From Strongylocentrotus purpuratus (lineage: Eukaryota; Echinodermata; Echinoidea; Camarodonta; Strongylocentrotidae), in contig NW_022145610.1 of the NCBI RefSeq assembly GCF_000002235.5, positions 30,932,306 to 30,996,305 on the forward strand: a stretch of DNA of 64,000 bases, in the 5' to 3' direction. How positions within the stretch are numbered: position 1 is the first letter of the stretch; every line of letters starts with the position of its first letter. The notes under the pieces were generated by a model. It made no database searches. It had not been told where the DNA came from and saw only the letters and a list, made by a program, of their open reading frames with translations. Shown here in pieces: positions 45,442 through 56,525 of the stretch. The position numbers were made by a program, and so were the translations under genes.

Positions 45442-46085
45442 ATGAAGTTATACATGGACTATAACATACATCGATACATATCTACATTTCTCATGTCCTT
45501 ATAATGTGCTTATTGTCTCTGTCAACATCTGCGTTCTAGAATCACATCCCTAATTAAATACTTGATTGGCCTAGAGACAGAGATACACTATAACCATGAA
45601 ATGAAATCATGACCGCTATACATGTATTGAGCATCTCCCTATTTAACCAAAGCTTCAAACTAAATTTTTGCAAACTGGGTCCAGGACTTCATATCGACAG
45701 TATGAGAGATAAAATGTATAGGCCAGTTTGCACTGAGTCCATGTTAGAGTTGAGCCCTGCTTTAATATATAGAAATATATTGCAAATGTTGTTTGTCACT
45801 TCTCATTTCCCATGTCCTTCATGACTTCGGTAAACATCTGTGATTTAAAATCATGCTGCTCGTACAAAACCTATATTAATAGAGCAGGAGAAACCATATA
45901 TTGGCAATTCATTGAAAAGAACATCATGTAATCACCACTCTCTGACCACATTTCAAAATATAAGTATTTATCGTATATTGTTGTTTTATTCCTTCATATT
46001 TCTATTTCTAACCTCATTCTTGTATTTGTAAATATATCATCTGTAGAGGCAGAAGGGCATCAACTCATATTCTTAAAGTATTCTG
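45442..46085. other. AT-rich noncoding sequence
   Basis: Two diverged direct blocks (TCTCATGTCCTTATAATG... and TCCCATGTCCTTCATGAC...) about 320 bp apart suggest an old duplication. Hairpin-family arm at about 46043. Confidence 0.35.
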
Positions 46086-46149
46086 TTAGACACAGAGTTA
46101 GACACAGAGTTAGACACAGAGTTAGACGCAGAGTTAGACACAGAGTTAA
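46086..46149. repeat. 12-bp minisatellite, 5 copies
   Basis: GTTAGACACAGA repeated with one CACA to CGCA change. Confidence 0.95.
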
Positions 46150-46180
46150 CGTGAAGTTCATAGATGTTCTATAGATGGTA

Positions 46181-46262
46181 CCGTCTGCTGAGAGCAGGAA
46201 GGACATTAACTTGTTTAATTGTTCATGTAGTTAATACTTTTCTACTCCCGATCTGAATAGTC
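46181..46262. repeat. Hairpin-family member, paired arms
   Basis: TCTGCTGAGAGCAGGAAGGA and AGTTAATACTTTTCTACTCC, inverse-like, directly after the 12-bp array. Confidence 0.6.
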
Positions 46263-46962
46263 ATGAATATGATTAATAAAGTCAAAATTTCAAGAAATTT
46301 CATGCTCCCTTGGAAAGGGAAAAGCTAAACAGGCTCAGAATCGTATATCGACATCCGTCCACACTGTCTTCGATTTGAAGCCGATTCGACTTTTAGTCTA
46401 ACTAGAAGACTTATCAGCACTACAGTTCTGGTTGTCAATATTCTTATCATTATTTAGAACCTTTGTCAGGATGATAGTTGTTGTTTAGACTGCCATATAC
46501 AATCGCCCTTTCAACGGAAGTCTGATCGCTGGAGGATCGTGTAGTTATGCACCAGGGTTAAGCCTTGAAGACAAGGCAGTGCAAACAACATAAACATGTT
46601 TTTCTTTCATCTTGTTGTTCTTTTGTTTTCTTTGTTTTCTTTCTCAAAAGCACCTCTAGTCTCTGTTTTGCAAAGCATATTTATTTGTTCTGAAATCAGG
46701 TCACTCATTCAATGCAAATCACATTTAAAAGTGCCGGAATGGAGGAAAATAAGTTACATGAACGACAACTTGATATACATTCATCGCCTCAAAACATTCC
46801 CCTCCCCCCCCCCCCACCATATCTTTATCCTTCTAGGCAAGTTGGTCTGAACATTTGGTGCTGTGTCTTTGAACTAAATCAGTGACAAAAAATACCTTTT
46901 TTGTCAAATCCATGAGCAGTTTGTGCATTTGTTAAGAAACAAACAAGCAAAATAAAGTTTAC

Positions 46963-47083
46963 CTGTTTTTAATGCAGTTTCTACGTAGAAATGTCTGTAT
47001 TTCACCATTTTACCAGAGCTCTGTTTCACTTCATCTGAGCTCATTTCATTGCAATTTCTATGCTTCAGGTTTTCATAGCACTT
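46963..47083 (-). CDS. Coding exon 2 of the minus-strand gene (40 codons)
   Basis: A strong minus-strand acceptor (TTATCTCTTTAAATCTTCAG) ends at 47084 and a donor (AAAACAG|GTAAAC) begins at 46962. The 121 nt between have one open frame: KCYENLKHRNCNEMSSDEV, QSSGKMVKYRHFYVETALKT and one extra base; the two other frames stop within six codons. It begins in phase 0, exactly as required after the exon at 49613-50983, and ends in phase 1. The encoded peptide is hydrophilic and basic and I do not recognise a domain. A palindromic element (47127-47433) sits only about 45 bp upstream of the acceptor. Confidence 0.66.
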
Positions 47084-47126
47084 CTGAAGATTTAAAGAGA
47101 TAATTCCCTCACCACCTATATATAAA

Positions 47127-47433
47127 CAGTGCATCCCAGAATAAACAAAACCAAGAATTATCCATGTTTTATCACAACTTTATCACAATTACAATTAATA
47201 AATGACAGATCCTCCTCATTCATTTAATGCCACTCATGTGATGCACATTTCATGCATGAGTGATTGAAAAAAAATTGAAGAAAATTTGTGTGAAATATGT
47301 ATCATATGAGATCCATCAAATGAAAGAGAATGATCTAAGCTTTACAAATATGTGTTATTTATTTATTATAATTGTGATAAAGTAATGATAAAACATAGAT
47401 AATTCTTGATTTTGTTTTTATTGGGACACACTG
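47127..47433. mobile_element. Mariner-like MITE with about 85-bp inverted ends
   Basis: Left CAGTGCATCCCAGAATAAAC and right TTTTTATTGGGACACACTG are inverse, and the pairing continues through AAGAATTATCCATGTTTTAT to about 85 bp per arm. TA follows the right end; the left flank is AA. CAGTGTGTCCC ends are typical of Tc1/mariner relatives. Confidence 0.8.
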
Positions 47434-47455
47434 TATATCTTTTCCACAAGGCTGA

Positions 47456-48600
47456 ACCCTGGTCAGCCAGAATATTTCTGCTTGGATCTTGGTAAGATAT
47501 GAACGTAGTATATTTTTCAATGACGTGTATCTTGTGAATTTTAACCTTTTTTGAGCAATCAGCAAATCATGCAAGCATTCACTAGTGTTACAACAAGACA
47601 GATTAAGAGGAAATCTACCTGATTAAAGTTCCTGAAGCTACAATCGTAAGATACAATTGTCTGTTGAGAGCCAGTTAACACAGACTTTCTGAAAAACAGC
47701 CATTTATAGGCTGAGAGAGTTACCGTGTTTAAATAAATATATGAAAAAAAAGAAAAAAAATGTGCGCTATCTCCTATACTTAACCACAGAGTTAGCATCC
47801 TTCTAGATTCCCAAGTTGGATATCAGTGTAATGTTAGAACCTTTAAAGGGCCATGATAGCAGACTAACACATTGCCTGGTAGGGATAGGGTAGTAGCCAG
47901 GTGTTTACAATGCAACCACAACGATCTATGCTCCAAGACAAATTAACCGTTTTAAGATCTTGGGAAGGTATGAATGTAGCACATGTATCAATGTCTGGAA
48001 ACTTTCAACCATGTATGTGTCACGAGTACAGTTCTTGGTGCAGCTATCTTAATAGACATGGGTTGTTGGCAGAACCATAATAGAAATATGAGACAAATCC
48101 GTCTGATTTAATCTTGAGAAGAAAGTCTGAAAGAAGTACAGTTAAACCTGTCTATTAAGGGCATCCAAGGGAAACACAACGAGTGACCACTGTAGGCAGG
48201 TGGCTTTTGTAGAGAGGTGGCCACTGAGACAGGTTTGACTGTATATGTATCGGTGCCATCTATCTTGCCATTTCAACCGATTCGCACAGTCAGTGGTTTA
48301 ATAAAGTAATAGACAGACATTGTTGATGCAACCACAACAAATAAAATATGGATCTAATACAAGATAATTCAACCTAATTCGATCTAAGGGAGATATGAAT
48401 GTAGAACGCATATCAAAGATACGTTTTGCAATTTCTTTCTTAACACCTGAAAGGTCATGTAAGCTGATTAGCATATTTCCTGATATGAATATGGTAATAG
48501 ACAGGCGTTGCTGCAGCCTTAATGGGTGAAAATATGTGACAAATTAAGATCTAGAGTAGATATGGAGGTATTATTGATGTAGTTATCAGGGTTCTTCAAG
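47456..48600. repeat. Old dispersed direct repeats in intron 1
   Basis: GATCTTGGTAAGATATGAAC, GATCTTGGGAAGGTATGAAT, GATCTAAGGGAGATATGAAT and GATCTAGAGTAGATATGGAG occur at about 47486, 47957, 48381 and 48549, with partly shared flanks (GTTGATGCAACCACAAC). Confidence 0.5.
48139..48241. mobile_element. TA-flanked MITE (Tc1/mariner-pogo style)
   Basis: CAGTTAAACCTGTC and GACAGGTTTGACTG ends, TA at 48137-48138 and 48242-48243. 103 bp. Shares ACCACTGTAGGCAGGTGG-type interior with 1980-2136. Confidence 0.85.
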
Positions 48601-49394
48601 ATTAAAAGAGATATAAAATGGATATAAAAGGGAACTTTCACTCCAAATAACATGTCAAAATGTGCACAGGTATTTTTTTTGTTTAGGACACCCAATCACC
48701 AACAAATTTGACATCCTTTGTCCGGAAATTTCGTGTTTTTGACACCCTTAACACGATACAAAAAAACGGAAACAAATGGCCTCAATGAGACATACCTTTG
48801 GGGGTTTGACAATAATTGAGAAATAGTAAATGTCTTTTTGGTATGTGTACAGCATGATGAGATTCATCAAATGTATTCATCTATCAAACATGCAGGGTTG
48901 CATGAAGAATACAGCACACATCTGCTGAAAATTGTAAAATGAATGTTGAATGAATGTTTGATCATGGAATGAGTGTACTTGAAGTGCGATTATTACTCCT
49001 AATATCAGCTTCGCACATGCCTACTTTGACCAAAGCTGGACACACCACTGGGTGGATGGCACTGTATATACACACATCAACGCCACCACTTACGCATATT
49101 GGGATCGCCCCAGTAGACAGCCCATGACACTGACAGCCCACAAGAGTCTACAAGACTGACAAAGAAATATTCAAGGGAAGAGAGAGAGTTGGCAGTCTCG
49201 TTGGATGTTGGTCTCGTGGGCCATCAGTCTAGTGAACCCTCTGATAAGTGACTGGAAGGCCCGCAAGACCAGCATTGTTGTTAGCTGTCGGTCTCATGGG
49301 CTGCCAGTCTAGAGAGTTGTGGGTCTCATCCGCTGTAACTGTGATTGTGGCTACAATTGTTTTAAATCATATCAAGATTAAAATGTTCATTTGC
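48601..49394. other. Intron 1 sequence
   Basis: No exon seen. At 49190-49330 a short motif (GGTCTCGTGGGCCATCAGTCTAG and variants) recurs two to three times. Confidence 0.4.
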
Positions 49395-49600
49395 TGAAAG
49401 ACAAAATGGTGTTCATTCAGACACAAGTTAGCCATCAAAGCTCTCAATAGACGAGTAATCAGAAATACACTGAACAGATACAGAAAACAACATGACAGCC
49501 AAAATGGTCTTCATTCTATATATGACACATGTTAGCCATCAAACCTCCTAATAGAGGAGTAATCAAAAAATACACTGAACAGATACAAAAAACAACATGC
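49395..49600. repeat. Tandem duplication next to the exon 1 donor, 104 bp x 2
   Basis: GTTAGCCATCAAA starts at 49427 and 49531; both units end ACAACATG. The second unit stops about 10 bp short of the splice donor of exon 1. Confidence 0.9.
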
Positions 49601-49612
49601 TTAAGGTCTTAC

Positions 49613-50983
49613 CGTTGAGTTGACCTTTGACATGGTAGCATCGTCCTCTGATTCTGGAGGGGGTCCTTTATGTAATATTCCACTGATATCTCCAAGCACA
49701 TTATCACTCTCACCACATTCTCTTTCTTCAACATCAGGTATATCCACACTTAAATCCTTGTCAAATAAATCCTCAGGTTTGACCAATGGGACGGGGGGAT
49801 GCGCAATGTCAGAGTCACCAGATGTCTTACAAGCTCCATGTTCTTTGTTGATTTGTTTGTCCTGTGCCACCTGAACGGGACATTCCGTATGCATTCCTTT
49901 ATCGGAGGTGGAGGAATGTTCATCCTGACAAGCCGAGATGCCATCCGAAGTGACATTGATGTATTCTACTTTAGCCTCAGGAACCCATATTGCATGAATC
50001 ATTTCTGGTTGGGAGTCACTGTCAGTTCCACCCAAGGATGTACTACTACTTATACTACCACCCTTCTCTTGTGGGGCAAGGTCTCTGCCTTGATTAAGAA
50101 CATCTGAAGCATTTGTAGGACTAGATGATTTCTCTTGAGACTGAGGTGGCCCCTTGACGGTATCTGTATCCGTCTCTCCCACGTTATGGTCTATTATCAC
50201 ACACATTGTTTTATCTGGTAATTTCTTGGATGTACTTTGGGATTCTGTATGGTCTGTCATTACAATGTCAGCACTGTCCTGCTTTGGTCCTTGTGGTACT
50301 TCACCAGAAGCATCTGGTACTACGTCCTGTGACTTGTCTACGTCTACTTTACAACAATTCTCATTATTATCCAGTGACTGATCATTGCTCTTTACAGCGT
50401 TTCCAGAATGCCCTTGCTGGTGATCTATAGTCCTATCAATGTCATCAAGAGTTTGTGGGTGTCCTAATTGAACTAGTTCAAAACTTGCCGTTTGATGACC
50501 TGAAGGAGTATTGCTTTGTCCATCATCAGCCTCCATCTTTAAACCTCTTGAACCATCAGACTCTGAGCCTATGGTAATGTTCTCTTTTAGTTGTCCGTCC
50601 ATAAAAGCCATATCACTGTCATCCCCACATTCTCCACGATAATCCCTTATTGCTTTGATCACTATCCTCTCCACAAGTTTTTGAGCGAAGGCCTCCAGAC
50701 TGCAACAGGTAGAGTGGCAGAGGCTTCCGACACCAAGACCACAGGATGCACAGTTCAGAGTCTTAAATAAGTTGTCTTGTACTTCTGTTACAGGCCCCAT
50801 TGCACTGCTCTCCACGTGGAAACCACGATAGTTTACGCATGCATCATGATTTTCAGTAGTACTCCCACAGTCGTTCCTCTTCTCATTCAAAACGTCACAT
50901 GTTTGTACTTTTGGGGTATCCCTTTCAGGAACCATCCCCCCAAGAAGTTTCCTATTGCTTGAGTTACCTGTACCATCCGTCAT
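49613..50983 (-). CDS. First coding exon of a putative A-kinase-anchoring-like protein (457 codons)
   Basis: The ATG at 50981-50983 is preceded in frame by TGA nine bases upstream, so it is the first possible start. The 457 codons end at a consensus donor, ACG|GTAAGA, in phase 0; reading through it stops after three codons. The protein is acidic and Ser/Asp/Gln-rich, probably disordered. Residues 78-94 form a cysteine cluster (C78, C81, C89, C93, C94). Residues 96-116 form an amphipathic helix whose LVERIVIKAI has the L-x3-I-V-x2-A-I spacing of PKA-RII-binding helices, as in the designed AKAP-IS peptide. RII tethering is therefore likely; the palmitoylation or metal-binding role of the cysteines is speculation. 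No other domain, signal peptide or membrane segment is seen in this exon. The ortholog is not identified. Confidence 0.88.
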
Positions 50984-51229
50984 GATGGAATATCACAAGG
51001 CTGGAATCAGCTGCATGTACAAGAGCAAAGACTTCATTGGTCACTCAGCCTTTTGTTGGAAAAAATCTACAAAGTTATGTCACAAGGATAACATCAGTTG
51101 ACGAAGCTCAAAGTCAACATATATTGATTTGAACATTGAAAGCATTCCGGCATGTAATCAGGAGAATCATCGAGTTCAGAAATGAGAAACCGCTGTATAT
51201 ATCGCTAAAGTTTCCTGCACAGTACTTTC
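50984..51229 (-). other. Probable 5' leader segment of the minus-strand gene
   Basis: A minus-strand acceptor-like CTTCTGTTTCAG ends at 51230, so this 246-bp stretch could be the untranslated part of the exon holding the start codon. The ATG context (ATTCCATCATGACG) is mediocre. No TATA box is assigned. Confidence 0.35.
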
Positions 51230-52264
51230 CTGAAACAGAAGAAGAGATAGCTGTCTTAATCCAAAGAAACAAAGATTTTTGTACAACTAGCAGCACAAAT
51301 TGATGAATCTGCCAATATAAGTCTTCTCACAAACTTGTGGGGACAGACATGGAGTGAATATATACAGGAAAATGTCATGTTACTAACTGTGCTCACAAAT
51401 CTAGGTCTTCTATGTTTAGCACTTCAAGCTGTTCAAAAAGCTTCTTCTTCTTTGTGACGTATTCTGGAAAAAATATCATGAAGAAGCCATACTTTACAGA
51501 CAGACTAATAACCTTTACTTGGGTTTATTTCAGACAATTGAAATCAAAAGAGTCGTGAGAAGGGCTTAATTTGAGAGAGAGCTATGCCGTTGAGGACAAT
51601 CGTCATTCCTGGTTTAGTACAATAGAGTCTAACCTCATTCTTTGAAGAAGTCATTCACAAAACAATGCCCAATCCTCATTTTAACAAAGGAGTATATTAC
51701 TATATGACGTTTACACAACAAAAATCCAAATAGAAACTGTAAGGCTACAGAGATATCATACAATGTATCGTTTCTAACGGCTAAAGAAATGACATGGGGT
51801 AAATCAAAAGTCTTAATATTCTTGAGAAAACCACAATTTCCTTGCTCATGGTTGTAAAGTCAATGCCCAGCTGACGTGATCGAAAGAGTAATCATCTCCG
51901 GGGATACCAGTAGGTCATAAAGTTCTGTTGATCACGCAACACACTCTGTTCAACTGAACAACGTGCAAATGGCTGACTTCTTAATCTCTTTGCTGTCTCT
52001 GTAATGCCGAGACACACACTGGAAATTTTGATGTCAAAACAAATAAACAGACAATAAGAATTCCTCAAGTACAAGGAAGATAATGTTTCTAAAACGTCAT
52101 ATGGACTAATCGGAGTCATCTGTCTCGAAATAAACAAATCAGACAAGCCATTTCACCTCTTTCATATCAAGATGCTCAATATATACTCTGACCAGACTCG
52201 ACTAGCACATGTGCTATTATTTGGCTCCTTTTCATCACCTTCTATATTCTATGAGAAAAGACAT
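51230..52264. other. Noncoding sequence upstream of the gene
   Basis: No supported exon or strong repeat. Confidence 0.4.
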
Positions 52265-52415
52265 ATGTCTAGCATATCAATACTTTGTTAGGTTTTTCTT
52301 TAATATGATCTATAATATTCATTTATGAACATGTACCATTCACGATGTATTCAAATGTTTAATCACTGATGTTATTGATGATGAATAAATAAAATCAAAT
52401 CAAATCAAATCATAT
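52265..52415 (+). mobile_element. LINE-like 3' end with (AAATC)n tail
   Basis: GATGATGAATAAATAAAATC followed by repeated AAATC units is the style of 3' ends of CR1/L2-like non-LTR retrotransposons. Only the tail region is recognised and no coding part is present. Confidence 0.45.
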
Positions 52416-53425
52416 CCAGCTACTGCTACTTCATCTTACAACAGATATCAGAGATTTCAAAAACGATGAAAATTGCGCATGGAGTGAAGGAACACCTTGT
52501 TGAAATGGCAGTTCAAGCTGCTGCAAGGTTTAATCCGAAGAAGTTCATTAGCAGCGATGAAGAACACTCTACAGAATATCTGAACATTCACTTCATTAAC
52601 CACTTGGCTTTAGGAAGCGGGAGAATCCTACATTAAAGCCCCATAGGAATGAGAGAACTTGGTAGTCCATGAGTTAAGATATGACTTCGGGTAGCAATCA
52701 TCAAGACAGGTGGTCCTACAAACAGAGCTAGATTTTAAATGAGGTTCCACAACATTTTGTCCAACATCACATATTCGGGTAGAAGCTCCTCTTGGCAATG
52801 AGCAATCAAATCAAGAAAAAAAAAAGAACAAAGACATAAGATGTTTTTAAACTTGTAAAAGATTAATGCAGATATCTTCTTGTTTCCTCAGTGATGAACA
52901 AGGTGCAAAGCAAGGACAGAACATATTTCTTTCAAGCAAAGAAGCTACCAACATCAGATGAAAAAGTTATGGATGTTTGAAAGAAAACCTGCACACAATG
53001 CAACGATCACACCCCTTGATTTCCAAAAAAAGGTTTCATCAATTAACAAATAACAAAAAGTCAGAATGGGTCCTTCTTGCCAGCCAAAGGATAACTTTGA
53101 TTACTGCATCCCCATGTGACTTTTACAAGGAAAAAAGGCATATAAACCACAAGTATAGGTAATATAGTTTTATGACAATGACGAAGATTTCACACCCTTG
53201 GAAGACAATTCTAAAGTTGCACTGTGGATCTATCCTAACACAGTATAGCCAGAGCCGCACAAATGAGAGAAATTGCTTTCTACGCTTTGCAAACATTGAT
53301 CCAGACGATTATTGTTGGTTCAAAATTGCACCATGTACACATAACCAAGCATTCAGAGGGGAGGCTCTGCATCAGCGACGGACGGCCAAATTAAGAATGT
53401 TAAAGGCCACTAATGATTAGAACAC
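52416..53425. other. Noncoding sequence
   Basis: A fragment of the short dispersed repeat (CATTAACCACTTGGCTTTAG ... CCCCATAGGAATGAGAGAA) at about 52593-52675, inverted or rearranged relative to 8743. No gene. Confidence 0.4.
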
Positions 53426-53429
53426 CCCC

Positions 53430-53790
53430 GGATTGTAACTACCATGGATGAGGGTGGCGTGAAACCTCTCTTCAGTCTTCTCGTGTGTCTTCCGAGTCGT
53501 CAGTAAATCACTCCAGGATCTGCCATTCCAGTCTCGTCTCCCAGCCCGTCAAATTATTCTCCCGCGCAGATGATAAAGAACAAAGTCGTGATTATCGAAA
53601 GCGTTAAATGACTTCACCTGCCCCTGACTGAACCGGAGCTTTGTGGAGCCGGGAAGTGCAGCCTCCCGGTCGTTGAGCGGGATAAAATTGGGGGAGAGAG
53701 CAAACAAGATATCCCGTCTGACGATCGACCAGGCTCGCTCAACTAACAACGAATCAGACGACACACGTGGATCATGAATATATTTCCCCT
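53430..53790. promoter_or_regulatory. Candidate promoter or enhancer of the minus-strand gene
   Basis: The most CpG-containing unique block upstream of the start exon. It has adjacent GATAA and GAACAAAG (GATA and Sox-like cores) at about 53571-53586, GTGATTATCG, and CACCTG. A minus-strand GGGCAG|GTGAAG could be a donor of an untranslated first exon. Position about 2.5 kb 5' of the ATG fits, but no transcript evidence exists. Confidence 0.3.
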
Positions 53791-54009
53791 TTCACGTCAT
53801 AACTTAACAAGGGAGGAGTACTCAGTGAGACTAATTATGTTGCGGGCTCTCTCTCTCTCGCCTGACGCTCACCAGTATCGTTATCCTCCACTCCTTGTCA
53901 ATATCAATATAAGTGGATTCATCCATTACGTGTTACATCCTAATACTCCGCTCTCTCTTCCATCAGTATCGATGGTGCTGGTTTCTCCCTCACTTCATAC
54001 TAGGTAATC

Positions 54010-54116
54010 ATTTCTCTCTCTCTCACTTTCTCTTTCTTCCTCTGTTTCTCGTTTTTTTTTGCCATTTCTCTTTTCCTCTTCTCTCTTTCTCTCCCATAAA
54101 TCTACCTTATTTTCCT

Positions 54117-54150
<34 letters not shown>

Positions 54151-54475
54151 ACCTCTTTTTCTACTTTTCTCTCTTCTCTTCTCTTGTTCTCTTTCTCTCA
54201 CTTGCTATCCCTTTTTTCTGTTTTCCACCCGATACAGCACTTCTTTTTACGGTTCTCCTGTCATGCACGTATATTATTCAATAAAAATTCTTATTTTATT
54301 CCTTAAAAGAAGGAAAATGTGAAACTTTCTTTCTATCTCTTTCTCTCTCTCTGTTGCAGAGTCTCAGTAATAATTTCTGCCTCCTATAAACACTTTACCT
54401 AGTAGTATATTCACTTCCTATCTCTTATCTCTATCTCCTTCTCTCTCTCTCTCTCTCTCTCTCTCCTGCTACCCA
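54010..54475. repeat. CT-rich domain
   Basis: CT repeats at 54012-54030, 54118-54150, 54340-54352 and 54438-54465 in polypyrimidine sequence. Confidence 0.9.
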
Positions 54476-55250
54476 TGATGTATCACTCCCAACCACCAGG
54501 AATAGATCCCTCTTCGCTGAAAGCCATCTGTTTGAGTAACCATGCAAACGATTTAAACACCCCGTATCCACCGAGCAGGACTAATTGGCGTAATGTCGGC
54601 AGACAGTCACCAGTCTTTACCCTCTTCTCCCCTTTATCATCTCATCACGCGGCCCGGCTTTCAAAGATCTGTTCACATGTGCAGAATCCTGCCTTCAAAT
54701 GAAATTGAAATCTATTTAACCGATTGACTGCAGAATTGTCTGATTCCTGTTTACATATGCTGCTGTGAACAGCTCTGAAAAATAATTTGGCAAGATAAAA
54801 CCCTTTGAAGTGTATAAAATGAAAATTTACCATAATTCATCCTCTTTATCATCTTCATTTACTTCTGACTTGGAAAACTGCCTCAAAGTGTGCAGCACTG
54901 AATAACAAGAAAGTCATCAGCCTTTATCCCTTTCTTTTCTCCTCATGGTGCCTGCATTTTCAAGGGTGAAGAAATTTATGTCTATGTAGAAAACAAAAAA
55001 ACTGCACTGCACTGCACGAAGGCCCTTTTGGATATTCTGTGACATTCTAGATGCTCATAACATCAAAACCTTTATACTTTGCTGTGAAGGTTTTTGAGAT
55101 GGATAATGCAGCACATATAAACGAGGCTATGTATGTCTCTGACCCCCACGCATACAGTTCACATGTGCATTGCCATCGCTGAAAGATCATCTGAATTATC
55201 AAATTTCTTAAAGGGAGAGCTCAGCTCCACTCCTTTATTGCAAACAGGGA
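54476..55250. other. Noncoding sequence with a small GC-richer island
   Basis: GACTAATTGGCGTAATG at about 54579 is homeodomain-like. A TTTAACCGATTGACTGCAGA fragment of the short dispersed repeat is at about 54715. Confidence 0.35.
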
Positions 55251-55254
55251 GTTT

Positions 55255-55298
55255 TACCCTTTTCCTGTCTCTTCTTTCTTTCTTTGTTTTTTATCTCT

Positions 55299-55331
<33 letters not shown>

Positions 55332-55680
55332 ATCTCACAGTCTCTTTTCTTGAATTTTCTTCCTTAATCTTCAATCTCTATCAGTTCTCTCTCATTTTAC
55401 TATCTCTCCTCTAATTTCCTCTTTCCTTCTCTCCTCTGTTTGCCTCATTTTTTTGCCTCTCTCTTCCCTTATTTCTCATTCCCTCTATCCCTTTTCTTTC
55501 CTTTCTTGTCTTGTTTTTTTTTTCCCTTCCCAATATCCTGTCTCTGAGTTTTTTGCCTCTGTGCTCAAGTTTTCATTTTTTCTTAATCTCACCCTTTCAC
55601 TCTCTATCTCTCTATCTTCACTTTTCTTCTTTCACTCTGACTTTCTATTCTAATTTCTCTCCTCTGTCCCTTTCCTTAGT
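55255..55680. repeat. Polypyrimidine domain with 31-bp poly-C
   Basis: Uninterrupted C from 55301 to 55331, then TC-rich sequence to about 55670. Confidence 0.95.
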
Positions 55681-56430
55681 ATGAATTACATACCCCTGCA
55701 CGGAACTTTAACAAGCATTTAATTTGATCTGTCTCCATAGAACCATACTAGTCTCTAGACATATTCAATGACAGACTAACTATACTTAACAATGGCATTG
55801 GACTTCACATGACCACCGGAGCAAATCCGCACCAATCTGTTCAATGTTTTTTGTAGTTTTAGTTGATTCTCTTCTTTTCCAGAATTCAATTTCAATTTTC
55901 TTGAGCTCTTATAGAGATTTCTAGAGCTAATTAAAAGCTACATAACTTGTTATTCCTGTGTATTTATCTCTTTTTTTTTGGGGGGGGGGGGGTAAGGGGG
56001 ACAACCCCTAGACAATACTAACCAGACTCAATGCAAATGCGCTAACATATGCTCTGGCAAACATTTTTCTGGGCTTTATCTCATCAATGCTAAAGGCTAA
56101 TTATAGGTGCAATCAGGTTTTACTTTAGGTTCAGGATGAAGACTAGGGTTAGGTCTAGTGTTTGGTCCATAGCTGAATTTAAGGATTCAGTTGGTGTAGG
56201 ATAATTGATTGCAGTGCAATTTTTCACCTGAACAAGTTTCAAGCAACCTCATCTGAATGACCCTAAACATAGGTGACCAGTGGTCAATGACCTTAATAGT
56301 CACAGTGACCAGCAAGCCAGGCAGCTGCTTGGTGACCATGCATGTGTCCTTCTTATATATCTTGACCATGCATGTGTCCATCCAGACTTGACCGTTCATC
56401 TGTCCAAGCTATCTAGGGCAGATGTGAAAT
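55681..56430. other. Noncoding sequence
   Basis: Poly-T/poly-G at about 55972-55992. A TAGGGTTAGG-containing block at about 56120-56190 resembles one at 63020-63110. CATGCATGTGTCC occurs twice at 56337-56382. Confidence 0.4.
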
Positions 56431-56437
56431 CACTCAC

Positions 56438-56525
56438 CTCGGCCTATTTCCAATTCTTGTTTTGGATCAACACGTATTTCATTTTTTACTTGATTATAAC
56501 CAAGGACTTTGAAAGTTGTCTCAAT
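56438..56525 (-). other. Weak exon candidate
   Basis: A strong minus-strand donor (GCCGAG|GTGAGT) closes an open frame that includes KVLGYNQVKNEIRVDPKQEL. The nearest AG acceptors lack a pyrimidine tract. It lies 5' of the start exon, so it would belong to another transcript or a leader. Confidence 0.18.
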
